From positions 62,001 through 126,000 of the forward strand of contig NZ_QZCG01000015.1 of the NCBI RefSeq assembly GCF_003591515.1: a stretch of DNA of 64,000 bases, given 5' to 3'. Positions 57,214 to 64,000 of the stretch are shown here, one piece after another. The notes below the pieces were generated by a model, which ran no database searches, had not been told where the DNA came from, and was given only the letters and a program-made list of their open reading frames with translations. Position numbers and translations under genes: made by a program. Position 1 is the stretch's first letter, and every line of letters starts with the position of its first letter. The DNA is from Paracoccus onubensis (GTDB lineage Bacteria; Pseudomonadota; Alphaproteobacteria; Rhodobacterales; Rhodobacteraceae).

Positions 57214-58110
57214 CTAGAACTCCCTTCCAGTTTTCGTCGTGCCAAACAATGCTTGACCTCCGGCATGGTCAAAGCCAGTATTTATGCTACTTGGAACCAT
57301 TTGCATAGTACTGCCATCCTCAACATGATGCCAGGTCATATCGCTAGGTCTTTCCCAGTTTGGGTCACCAATTTGTTTCCGATAGAGCTCGTCGGATAGT
57401 TCCAAATCTTTGGAGCTAATCCCGGTTTGAGGTATGGATACTTCACCCGCAGAAAAATCATCAAATTTCGGAAATCCATTCTCATACTCTATCCCAGTTT
57501 TTGGGGGATTAAAGCCATTGGCTTCGTTTAACCTATTCAATTCATCTGCCATAGGCGTCCCCGGCGCAGGCTCGAACACTCCATCTCCACGGCCGTCCGG
57601 TGGGTTCCACTGACCTCGAGGGCCGCTTTTGGGTGTGCTTTTATATTGCTCGCCTTTTTTTAAAGCTGCGGCATCAAGGCATTTACGGCTTCCGTCGCAT
57701 GCTTTCAGTGCATCTTCATAGGCTTTCATATCTTTTTTTCGTTTCCAGAATGCTTTCGCTGCTTCCTCAGTTTTGTTAAAGGTTTTTGCCATTCCTGTTG
57801 CGAGTTCATCTACCATCCTACCGAGATCCCGGAGCTTTAACCCAACTCGTGTACCTTTTATCGCATCACCAAGAATCGGTACGAACCCCACAACATCGAA
57901 CGCTGCTCCCCACCAATCACCCTTCGCAACCGATCTTCCAAGACTCGCCGCATCGGCAGCTGTTCCAAATGGCGGAGGCAAAACTCCCCCAGCAGCCAAA
58001 GCCGCATCAGTAGCAAACTCACCGTATTTCTTCCCCAGTGATCGCAATTCCTGACCTGCCTGCTTTATTTGCCCGACATCCAGATCATAATCTTTAGCAA
58101 ATTCGGCCAT
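57214..58110 (-). CDS. T6SS effector with C-terminal WHH (HNH/Endo VII) nuclease domain
   Basis: The 298-residue protein has a helical N-terminus with a glycine/alanine-rich hydrophobic region (FATDAALAAGGVLPPPFGTAADAASLGRSVAKGDWWGAAFDVVGFVPILGDAIKG), a linker (SGPRGQWNPPDGRGDGVFEP) and the nuclease end RPSDMTWHHVEDGSTMQMVPSSINTGFDHAGGQALFG. The WHHxEDGxTMQMVP string is the hallmark of WHH nucleases, which cut DNA. It is followed by a SUKH immunity gene and preceded by adaptor genes. The N-terminal part may bind VgrG or PAAR through the DUF4123 adaptor. Confidence 0.9.
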   Translation of the reverse strand: MAEFAKDYDLDVGQIKQAGQELRSLGKKYGEFATDAALAAGGVLPPPFGTAADAASLGRSVAKGDWWGAAFDVVGFVPILGDAIKGTRVGLKLRDLGRMVDELATGMAKTFNKTEEAAKAFWKRKKDMKAYEDALKACDGSRKCLDAAALKKGEQYKSTPKSGPRGQWNPPDGRGDGVFEPAPGTPMADELNRLNEANGFNPPKTGIEYENGFPKFDDFSAGEVSIPQTGISSKDLELSDELYRKQIGDPNWERPSDMTWHHVEDGSTMQMVPSSINTGFDHAGGQALFGTTKTGREF

Positions 58111-58114
58111 TGCA

Positions 58115-58525
58115 TTAATCCGACTTCAGGTTATCACGATACCAGTAACGGTCATCAGGAGCCATGATTGCTTTTATCGCCTGATCTTCAGTGACCGTCC
58201 CATCAAGCAGCAAGTTTATTTTTTCCATTTCATGAACGCCCTCTCGAGATAAAACGTCACTAAACCCAGGGAATGTATAAAAATTTGCGCCTATCTCCCA
58301 CATTAGCGTGATAAAATACGCTTGGGCTTCCGGATCATGCAAATTAAATTCCCTAGCATATCTCCTACCATTAATGACCATCTCCCGTTTGCCCGCGTCG
58401 GAAACGTTGTAATAATACTGTGGAAGATGGTCCTTCATGAAATCTTCAACATACCACTCAGCAAAATCGGCATCTTCTCCAAAATTCCCGTCACGTCTTT
58501 GTTTCTTTGTAAAGCGTATTGCCAT
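58115..58525 (-). CDS. Small protein between T6SS adaptor and effector genes
   Basis: The 136-residue protein is cytoplasmic and helical (IRFTKKQRRDGNFGEDADFAEWYVEDFMKDHLPQYY, DAGKREMVINGRRYAREFNL, AQAYFITLMWEIGANFYTFPGFSDVL). Proteins with this layout often lie directly after a DUF4123 gene in type VI clusters, but I know no named domain or activity. A co-chaperone or effector-loading role is inferred from position: 7 bases after the DUF4123 gene and 4 bases before the effector. Confidence 0.7.
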   Translation of the reverse strand: MAIRFTKKQRRDGNFGEDADFAEWYVEDFMKDHLPQYYYNVSDAGKREMVINGRRYAREFNLHDPEAQAYFITLMWEIGANFYTFPGFSDVLSREGVHEMEKINLLLDGTVTEDQAIKAIMAPDDRYWYRDNLKSD

Positions 58526-58531
58526 AATATG

Positions 58532-59224
58532 TTATCGTTCTATTTGGCTGTATGCACCGCTGATATTATTTAACTCAAATGAAGTTTTCAGGCGGCGCCT
58601 TCCAGTTGACAAAATATCATATTCCTGTTCTACATGCTCGCCATCTAGATGATGTCGAATTAGCTTTTGTGGATCTCGATGATATTCGGAATAGATCGCC
58701 TCAATTTCCCGCCAAAATGTTGACCTTTGAATGCTGTCGAATCTAGGGACGTATTTATTGAAAATTTCCGGCCGGTAATATTTGAAGAAGTAGACGTCAC
58801 TATCCTCATCCTCGACCCTCAGAAACCGCTTCAACTGCGTCTTCAAGCGTGGAAGTGGCAGGCGTGAATGAATAAGAATGCCCCAATCCTTACCGTAGCC
58901 CTCTTCGACAAACCAATCCCAGACATCGGAATAGCGGGTCAGTTCCACCAGCCATGGCGCGACTTCCGCCAGATTGTCATAGGCGTCACCGTCGAACAGG
59001 CACCGGGCCGGGTTGGAAAATCCTTCCAGGCAGATTGGAATATCAGGACTCTGCGCAGCATCCAGTAACGCGTAAGCGCGTAATGGCGGGGTTGTTTCGT
59101 CGGACTCGTCCCTGCGTCGTTTTGCATCTTCTTCGATCGGATCAAAGATCAGATGCTCCAGGCCGAGGGCCAAGGCTTCCTGTTCGGGGGACGCGGTCAG
59201 GCTGTCGGGCAGGTCCAGGGTCAT
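58532..59224 (-). CDS. DUF4123 adaptor protein (Tap/TEC type)
   Basis: The 230-residue protein has the DUF4123 features AYALLDAAQSPDIPICLEGF, CLFDGDAYDNLAEVAPWLVEL, GILIHSRLPLPRLKTQLKRFLRVEDEDSDVYFFKYYRPEIFNKYVP. DUF4123 proteins load a particular effector on its VgrG or PAAR. The start ATG (59222-59224) overlaps the vgrG stop as ATGA. It therefore belongs to the vgrG operon and most likely serves the WHH effector downstream. Confidence 0.9.
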   Translation of the reverse strand: MTLDLPDSLTASPEQEALALGLEHLIFDPIEEDAKRRRDESDETTPPLRAYALLDAAQSPDIPICLEGFSNPARCLFDGDAYDNLAEVAPWLVELTRYSDVWDWFVEEGYGKDWGILIHSRLPLPRLKTQLKRFLRVEDEDSDVYFFKYYRPEIFNKYVPRFDSIQRSTFWREIEAIYSEYHRDPQKLIRHHLDGEHVEQEYDILSTGRRRLKTSFELNNISGAYSQIER

Positions 59225-61542
59225 GTCTTGCCTCCACCTTTCCCGGTCTTGCATTCCTGCGCGAACGCCTTGTCGGTCTTCAATGCGTCAACCTGATCAG
59301 GGCTTCCCGAGGTGAAATCGATGTTCGGGGATTTGAATTTCAGGTGTCGCGCCTTGATGGTCACGCCGGAACTGTCGATGATGATCGTGCCGCCGGGGCC
59401 ACCGATAATGAACTTCTCCTTGGCATGCAGGATATGTTTCACGGTGCGATTGAAGATCGATTTTTTGGTTTCCAGATCGTAATCCTCGCCCACCTTGGTT
59501 TTCATGGTCTTGCCGACCGAAGTGGTCATGATGTTGCCGACCACCGTGTTCTTGGCGAGGCCGATCTGTTCCGTCCGGGCCATCCCGATCGTATCGGTCC
59601 GGAACTTCTCCACCACCGAATTCAGCACGCCGGATCCGCCAATCATTGACCCGATTTGTCCGGCCAGCGACGCTGCCTTGCCGCTTTGTGCAACACCCTG
59701 ACCACCGCGATGATCCCCGCTTTGGGCAAAATCGCCATTGCCCAGGAGAGTCATGGCTTCGATGGGAAGGTCATTGCCGCCTGCAACATGGCCGCCCATT
59801 CCCGTCACAGGAGACAGTCCGGCCTTCTGCCCGGATTTGCGAAACAGCTTTCCCCCCGCCTGCAGAAGCGGCATCAGCATGCCAAGCAGTTTTGTCGAGC
59901 CTCCGCCAACTGTGACGTTCTTGTTACGCCCGACACGTTCTACGGCGTTGTCGCCGATGATGAGGCTGGCATTGCTGCCGATATTTTCGATCCGGTTGGC
60001 CCCGATATTCGCGCTGGTATTGTTCAGCACCTTGGTGGTCATGTCCTTCTGAGCATGAAAGAACATGTCTTCGATGCCCTGCTGATCCTCGAAACTGATT
60101 TCGTTAAAACCCTGTGATTGGTGGGTTTTGGAGCGCCAGACACTGCGTGTCTTATGCGCGGGCAGCGGATAGGGGGTGTCATTCTTGCCGTTAAAGACAT
60201 TGCCAACGACGATCGGCTTGTCCGGATCGCCTTCAAGGAATTCGACCAGCACTTCCATGCCGATGCGAGGGATAACCATACCGCCCCAGCCACCCCCGGC
60301 CCAGTTCTGTGAGACCCGGCAGCGCATCGAATAAGCGTCATTCAAATCCCAATGGAAGCGCACAAGGATGCGGCCATATTCGTCGCAATCGATCTCGCCT
60401 TCGCCGACCACCGTCGCGGTTTGCGGACCGTAAACATGCGACAATTCCGTTCGTATCGGGGGCACCATCGGCGCAGTATCGGGCATCAGGACGTATGAGC
60501 CGGAATAGCTGTAGCCGTCACTGTCCTGCCCGCCGGAACCATAAGCTTCACTGACAAAGCTGTGGGTTGCCGACAGGCAGAGATAGGTCTCGCCATGCCC
60601 CGGCACCTTGTCGCCGCCCAACGTGACGCGCGAACCGGATAACAGGCTCACGCAATCGCCCACCGCCCGGTTGCGGCGATCAGCACCCCGTTCCTGCCGC
60701 TGCCGCATCCGCGTGACGATCTTGCCGGGGCTTTCGGAGAGATAGTCGCCAGGATAATCGAAACTTTCCACATGGCCAAAGGCATATGCCGCATCGCTCG
60801 GCTGAGATGTTTCCATGCTTTGCGCAGGTATCTTGAAATTGTAATCCACCTGCCGGATCGCCCCGGTGGTGAAATTCCGCTCGGGCAGCCATTCCCAGAA
60901 ATGTTCGAACTCGTATTGATGATGGCCGTCATAGCGCTTGTAGGGAACCTCGCCGATCACCTGATGGGCCAGCTCGTCATCGGTCAGAACCAATGTATGG
61001 CTGCCCTTCTCGTGCTGGAAATGAAAGCTGATCCCGTGCCGCTCCATCTGACGGCGGGCGAAATCAAGATCGCTTTCCCGATACTGCACCGTATATTCGA
61101 GTTCGGGATACTGATTGCTCAGCCTGATCTCCAGATGCGGAAACCCAAAGCCGGCATAATCCGACAAGAGTTCCCGCAGGATCTGATCGACCGTCTTGTT
61201 ATGGAAAATCCGCTGGTTGCGGCGCTTGCCTGCCAGCCAGAACCACGGCCGCAAGGTCAGGTCATAGCGGTGACCGTTTTCTCCGACACCGGCCCATCGG
61301 GCGGAGGTGACGATACCGTCAAAGGGCCGCATCTTGTCACGAGCCTCGATTTCGATCGTCGCATGGGTGCCGATCAGTTTATCGAAATCCAGATCGTCAC
61401 GCGTGGCCAGCGCCTCGACCCGGTATTCGAACAATTCGTTGAGATAATCCGTGCCGTCGAAACGCAGAAGAACAAGGACATCTTCGCCCAGCTCCGTGGC
61501 CAGACGGCCAAGGCGTTCGGTTTGCTTGAAGGGGGCATTCAT
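59221..61542 (-). CDS. vgrG: T6SS spike protein VgrG (TssI)
   Basis: The 773-residue protein has the gp27-like N-terminal base (residues about 15-340; YRVEALATRDDLDFDKLIGTHATIEIE, YTVQYRESDLDFARRQMERHGISFHF), the gp5-like OB fold at about 375-450 (VVGEGEIDCDEYGRILVRFHWD, NWAGGGWGGMVIPRIGMEVLVEFLEGDPDKPIVVGNVFN) and a beta-helix needle with a DUF2345-like C-terminal extension (IIIDSSGVTIKA, KFKSPNIDF). It trimerises into the puncturing spike on Hcp. GGAGG before ATG 61542 gives the start. It heads a six- to seven-gene effector operon. Confidence 0.96.
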   Translation of the reverse strand: MNAPFKQTERLGRLATELGEDVLVLLRFDGTDYLNELFEYRVEALATRDDLDFDKLIGTHATIEIEARDKMRPFDGIVTSARWAGVGENGHRYDLTLRPWFWLAGKRRNQRIFHNKTVDQILRELLSDYAGFGFPHLEIRLSNQYPELEYTVQYRESDLDFARRQMERHGISFHFQHEKGSHTLVLTDDELAHQVIGEVPYKRYDGHHQYEFEHFWEWLPERNFTTGAIRQVDYNFKIPAQSMETSQPSDAAYAFGHVESFDYPGDYLSESPGKIVTRMRQRQERGADRRNRAVGDCVSLLSGSRVTLGGDKVPGHGETYLCLSATHSFVSEAYGSGGQDSDGYSYSGSYVLMPDTAPMVPPIRTELSHVYGPQTATVVGEGEIDCDEYGRILVRFHWDLNDAYSMRCRVSQNWAGGGWGGMVIPRIGMEVLVEFLEGDPDKPIVVGNVFNGKNDTPYPLPAHKTRSVWRSKTHQSQGFNEISFEDQQGIEDMFFHAQKDMTTKVLNNTSANIGANRIENIGSNASLIIGDNAVERVGRNKNVTVGGGSTKLLGMLMPLLQAGGKLFRKSGQKAGLSPVTGMGGHVAGGNDLPIEAMTLLGNGDFAQSGDHRGGQGVAQSGKAASLAGQIGSMIGGSGVLNSVVEKFRTDTIGMARTEQIGLAKNTVVGNIMTTSVGKTMKTKVGEDYDLETKKSIFNRTVKHILHAKEKFIIGGPGGTIIIDSSGVTIKARHLKFKSPNIDFTSGSPDQVDALKTDKAFAQECKTGKGGGKT

Positions 61543-61709
61543 CACTTGCCTCCGAAATCATTAAACTATGTCGTCATCTTACCGCGATAACCTCAAAATA
61601 ACAGACTGAATCACTTGTAGTTGACGCATCGTCAGTCTAGGGAATCACGAGAAAGTGAGGTATATGATCTACGATTTTCCTAGCCATCGCAACACGAGGA
61701 ACGATTTTC

Positions 61710-62207
61710 ATGGCTGTCGATATCTTTTTGAAACTTTCCAACAGCATCAAGGGTGAATCGCAGGACGATACGCATCGCGACGAAATCGATGTTCTGGCAT
61801 GGAACTGGGGTCTGACCCAGTCCGGCACGACGCATATCGGCTCGGGCGGTGGCGGCGGCAAGGTCAATGTGCAGGACATCACCCTGACCAAATATGTCGA
61901 TCTGGCTACCAATGACCTGATCAAGCGTGCCACTTCGGGCGAACATATCGAGAATGGCGAGTTGATCGTCCGTAAATCGGGCGGGGCAGCACCGGTCGAG
62001 TATTTCCGGATCAACATGGAAAACATCATGATCACCAGTTACAATACCGGTGGTGCCAAGGATGGTCTGGACCGCATTCAGGAAACCCTGACGCTGAATT
62101 TCCGCAAATTCGAAGTGGTTTACACGCTTCAGGAAGATTCAGGTGCGCCCGGCGCCGAGACCTTGGCCGGCTGGGATATCGCCGAAAACAAGGAATGGAG
62201 CGCGTAA
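61710..62207 (+). CDS. hcp: T6SS tube protein Hcp (TssD)
   Basis: The 165-residue protein has the Hcp pattern: DIFLKLSNSIKGESQDDTHRDEIDVLAWNWGLTQSG near the N-terminus, VQDITLTKYVDLATNDLIKRATSGEHIENGELIVRKSGG and the final FRKFEVVYTLQEDSG plus GWDIAENK. Hexameric rings stack into the inner tube and can carry effectors. The gene is divergent from vgrG; the 167-base gap between them probably holds both promoters. Sheath and baseplate genes are not in the window. Confidence 0.96.
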   Translation: MAVDIFLKLSNSIKGESQDDTHRDEIDVLAWNWGLTQSGTTHIGSGGGGGKVNVQDITLTKYVDLATNDLIKRATSGEHIENGELIVRKSGGAAPVEYFRINMENIMITSYNTGGAKDGLDRIQETLTLNFRKFEVVYTLQEDSGAPGAETLAGWDIAENKEWSA

Positions 62208-62370
62208 ACGCGTCCATCAGCAGTTGAGAGCAGGAAGGGCGGTCAAAACCGCCTTTCCGTGATTGCCAGATGCTTGCGGGAGAGGAAGGACCGCGCGGCC
62301 GAATCCGGCGTGGGCCGTCGGCCGCTTCCGTCACAGCAGTGACTGGCATAGTGTGTTGGGAAGATTTGAC

Positions 62371-62970
62371 ATGAATTACGAAGCGAATGTGATCACCCTG
62401 CGCAGGATGGCGAACGGTATCGCGGCGGAGCGCGTTGCGCTTGGGATCAACCCGGTCAAGGAAGGTACCCATGCCCATAATCAATTGATGAGCAGGATCG
62501 ATGGCTGGGAACGGCAGCTCATGCTGATGCAACGCCAATTGAGATCGAGCTCAAACCTCAATGCGCTCGTCTATGAAACGCGGCGTTTTGGAGAAAACAG
62601 CTACGCGGCGCGGCAAAGCTATCAGGATAAGGAAAGCAATCTGTCTGGATTGTATGAGGCCACCCTCGCCATTGCCGAGGAGATCCGCGAGCTTCTGATT
62701 GCGCTGGGCAGCGGGCCGGGTGGGGCACGCGCGTCCATTGATGCACTTGGGAAATCGTTGAAAAAGATTGCCGAGATGATTGGGGAAAGCGGCGATGATG
62801 CGTTCAGCCTTGGCGGGCAGGAAAGGGAGATTACGGCGACAGTCCGCCAGTTGGAGCGCGAATTCGGCGGTAACTCGGGAACAGTGCCGGCCAGCGGCGT
62901 CATCGATGTTTTTGCACTCGTGCTCAGCCTGTTTGCGCTGGTCAAGGTGCTGAAAAACCGCAAGGCATGA
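62371..62970 (+). CDS. Hypothetical coiled-coil protein with C-terminal membrane segment
   Basis: The 199-residue protein is helical (VITLRRMANGIAAERVAL, SRIDGWERQLMLMQRQLRSSSNLNALVYETRRFGENSYAARQSYQDKE, YEATLAIAEEIRELLIAL), with a linker and a hydrophobic end (VIDVFALVLSLFALVKVLKNRKA) that would anchor it in the membrane. I do not recognise it. ATG 62371 is the first plausible start. It follows hcp by 163 bases; its tail-anchored form and position leave open an immunity or effector role in the type VI cluster. The opposite strand is read through by the DoxX frame. Confidence 0.7.
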   Translation: MNYEANVITLRRMANGIAAERVALGINPVKEGTHAHNQLMSRIDGWERQLMLMQRQLRSSSNLNALVYETRRFGENSYAARQSYQDKESNLSGLYEATLAIAEEIRELLIALGSGPGGARASIDALGKSLKKIAEMIGESGDDAFSLGGQEREITATVRQLEREFGGNSGTVPASGVIDVFALVLSLFALVKVLKNRKA

Positions 62971-63366
62971 CGACGTTAAGCAAGGCCATCGCTTGTACCC
63001 ATCAAGCGGAAAGGCACCTGCACCGGTTGTAACGAGCAGCAGGAAGGCGAAACAGGACATGATCGCCGCATCTCCGCCATTATCCACGGGATATAAGCTT
63101 CTTGGCGCATGGGCCATCCAATAGGCGAATGCCATATGGCCGGACAGTATGAATGCCACTGGGCGGGTGAAGAATCCGATTATGACCAAGGCTCCGCCGA
63201 CAACCTCAAGGATAGCCGAGGCCATGGACAATGACGAAAGTGAGCCGGGACCTGGGACAGGAAAATTGAACAACTTCTGCGTGCCATGCTCGAAGTAAAG
63301 CAGACCGGTGACGATGCGCAGCAAACCGATTGCATATGGCTGCAGACCATTGAGTGTGCCGATCAT
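62551..63366 (-). CDS. DoxX family membrane protein with run-on C-terminus
   Basis: The first 127 residues are a normal DoxX protein with four membrane segments (YAIGLLRIVTGLLYFEHGTQKLFNF, SAILEVVGGALVIIGFFTRPVAFILSGHMAFAYWMAHAP, DAAIMSCFAFLLLVTTGAGAFPLDGYKRW). The family normally ends here at about 130-140 residues. Instead the frame continues for 145 codons through the antisense of the gene at 62371-62970, so the original stop was lost, apparently at a junction near 62986. GAGGG before ATG 63366 supports the start. DoxX proteins are involved in redox or sulfur handling at the membrane; this copy may be damaged. Confidence 0.75.
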   Translation of the reverse strand: MIGTLNGLQPYAIGLLRIVTGLLYFEHGTQKLFNFPVPGPGSLSSLSMASAILEVVGGALVIIGFFTRPVAFILSGHMAFAYWMAHAPRSLYPVDNGGDAAIMSCFAFLLLVTTGAGAFPLDGYKRWPCLTSSCLAVFQHLDQRKQAEHECKNIDDAAGRHCSRVTAEFALQLADCRRNLPFLPAKAERIIAAFPNHLGNLFQRFPKCINGRACPTRPAAQRNQKLADLLGNGEGGLIQSRQIAFLILIALPRRVAVFSKTPRFIDERIEV

Positions 63367-63381
63367 TCCGAGCCCTCGCAA

Positions 63382-63931
63382 TTGCTACAGTTCGACCCTA
63401 ACAAAACGAGTGAATCGACATGCTGCAACCAGGACATTGGTCTGTCATGGCCATCACCGATTATTGCATCCGTGCACAGCATCATTCATTTCTCGCGATC
63501 AAAGGAAATGGTCTGCAGTTCCTCACGACGAAAGGTTGAACGAATGCCAGGATCGGAATTGATTGGTTTGGGTCCCCACTTTCGGAGTAAATTGGCGCCG
63601 TGCTTTCCGTTGAGACCATTTTCTCGGGCGAACATTCCAGCGGTTATGAGGGACGCCAAGAATGATGTCAGCGAGTCTGCCGTAATGTAGTCGAGTTGCA
63701 CGCTTGACGCTGTGGCGTATCTAAACCGCCTGTCTTTCCTCGCCCGTATCGAGTTGGTATAGTGGTAGAAGCTGATCCGTCTTGAGGCTATGCGCCGTCA
63801 GCTACCGCCAGGGCGAAACACGGAATGGGCTGCCGCCGCGAGGTTTCCGGTAATCCTGACACATGAAAACCGGGCAAACAAAGTGCAGAGTGAAATCCTT
63901 ATTCGGAGGAAAAATATCACTTTGGGCCACC
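63382..63931. other. Non-coding stretch near the window end
   Basis: The 550 bases have no gene I can support. A 40-codon frame from ATG 63420 (MLQPGHWSVMAITDY...) and a 71-codon minus-strand frame (63486-63701) show no recognised similarity. A string GTTGGTATAGTGGTAG near 63755 looks like a tRNA D-arm but has no matching T-arm. Confidence 0.45.
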
Positions 63932-64000
63932 TCATGCGGCCTCCAACATGTCTACGATTTTCTGTAGTTCAGTAAGGATATCAGCGTGATGCTGCGCGAG
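63932..64000 (-). CDS. C-terminal end of an unidentified protein (partial)
   Basis: The minus strand encodes LAQHHADILTELQKIVDMLEAA and a TGA stop at 63932-63934, open to the window edge. The helical, coiled-coil-like end is too short to assign. Confidence 0.4.
   Translation of the reverse strand, partial: LAQHHADILTELQKIVDMLEAA

Noticed and set aside
63750..63800. tRNA-like string GTTGGTATAGTGGTAG
   Set aside because: A D-arm-like sequence only; no anticodon arm or GTTCRA T-arm at the proper distance.
1..64000. CRISPR array or phage genes
   Set aside because: No regularly spaced short repeats and no capsid, terminase or portal genes were seen on either strand.

Overview
The window looks like chromosomal or large-replicon DNA from a GC-rich alphaproteobacterium of the order Rhodobacterales, most likely Paracoccus or a close relative. 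This rests on gene content: a pyrB-pyrC'-plsY cluster, a Hint-domain secreted protein, a carboxynorspermidine gene pair, a DUF1127 protein, a complete beta-hydroxyaspartate cycle cluster, and a CTTCTTTGTCCAAATACCT intergenic repeat of a kind I associate with this group. No rRNA, tRNA or CRISPR array was seen.

Positions 1-36.7 kb are an ordinary, densely packed core region. It carries an orphan TRAP binding protein, valS, a HisC-like aminotransferase with an Lrp-type sensor, a MATE pump, pyrB / inactive pyrC' / plsY, polyamine genes, phhB, cls, accD-folC, an SDR, priA, a small transaldolase, a DUF484 gene and xerC, a YeeE/YedE permease, a P1 peptidase, smpB, a Hint protein, a sulfurtransferase with an aromatic aminotransferase, an OmpA-like protein, ubiA, rsmE and a DUF1127 protein.

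Positions 37.1-48.3 kb are a metabolic island, entirely on the minus strand. It holds a MatC-like carboxylate carrier, bhcA-bhcB-bhcC-bhcD (the beta-hydroxyaspartate cycle), a GlcG/HbpS-like protein, two paralogous GntR/FCD regulators and a 981-residue FAD/Fe-S 2-hydroxyacid dehydrogenase. Read together, these could import a C2 acid such as glycolate, oxidise it to glyoxylate, and turn two glyoxylates plus recycled nitrogen into oxaloacetate. The expected IclR-type regulator is absent, and a short ATG(A/C)ATTC(A/G) motif recurs in the promoter gaps. The island lies between two broken housekeeping genes: a frameshifted GAPDH start (about 37.0 kb) and a malic-enzyme 3' fragment (about 48.5-48.9 kb).

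Positions 48.9-55.3 kb are a graveyard of mobile and accessory fragments. It contains a pseudogene with stop codons, a PAAR gene, an intact-looking IS5-family (IS427-group) element, a TniQ-like pseudogene, an IS630 stub, a TA-like HTH gene with a toxin remnant, a TraD-like fragment fused head-on to a DUF1311-like fragment, and a piece of a larger unrecognised protein.

Positions 55.3-63 kb are a type VI secretion effector locus. On the minus strand it runs vgrG, a DUF4123 adaptor, a small unknown gene, a WHH-type HNH nuclease effector, a SUKH (SMI1/KNR4) immunity protein, a CDC123-like ATP-grasp protein and PAAR. Divergent hcp and an unknown membrane-anchored protein lie on the plus strand. 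The PAAR segment is duplicated (about 540 bp) at 49.5 and 55.3 kb. No T6SS core (tss) genes are in the window. A DoxX gene that has lost its stop codon and a partial unknown gene close the window.
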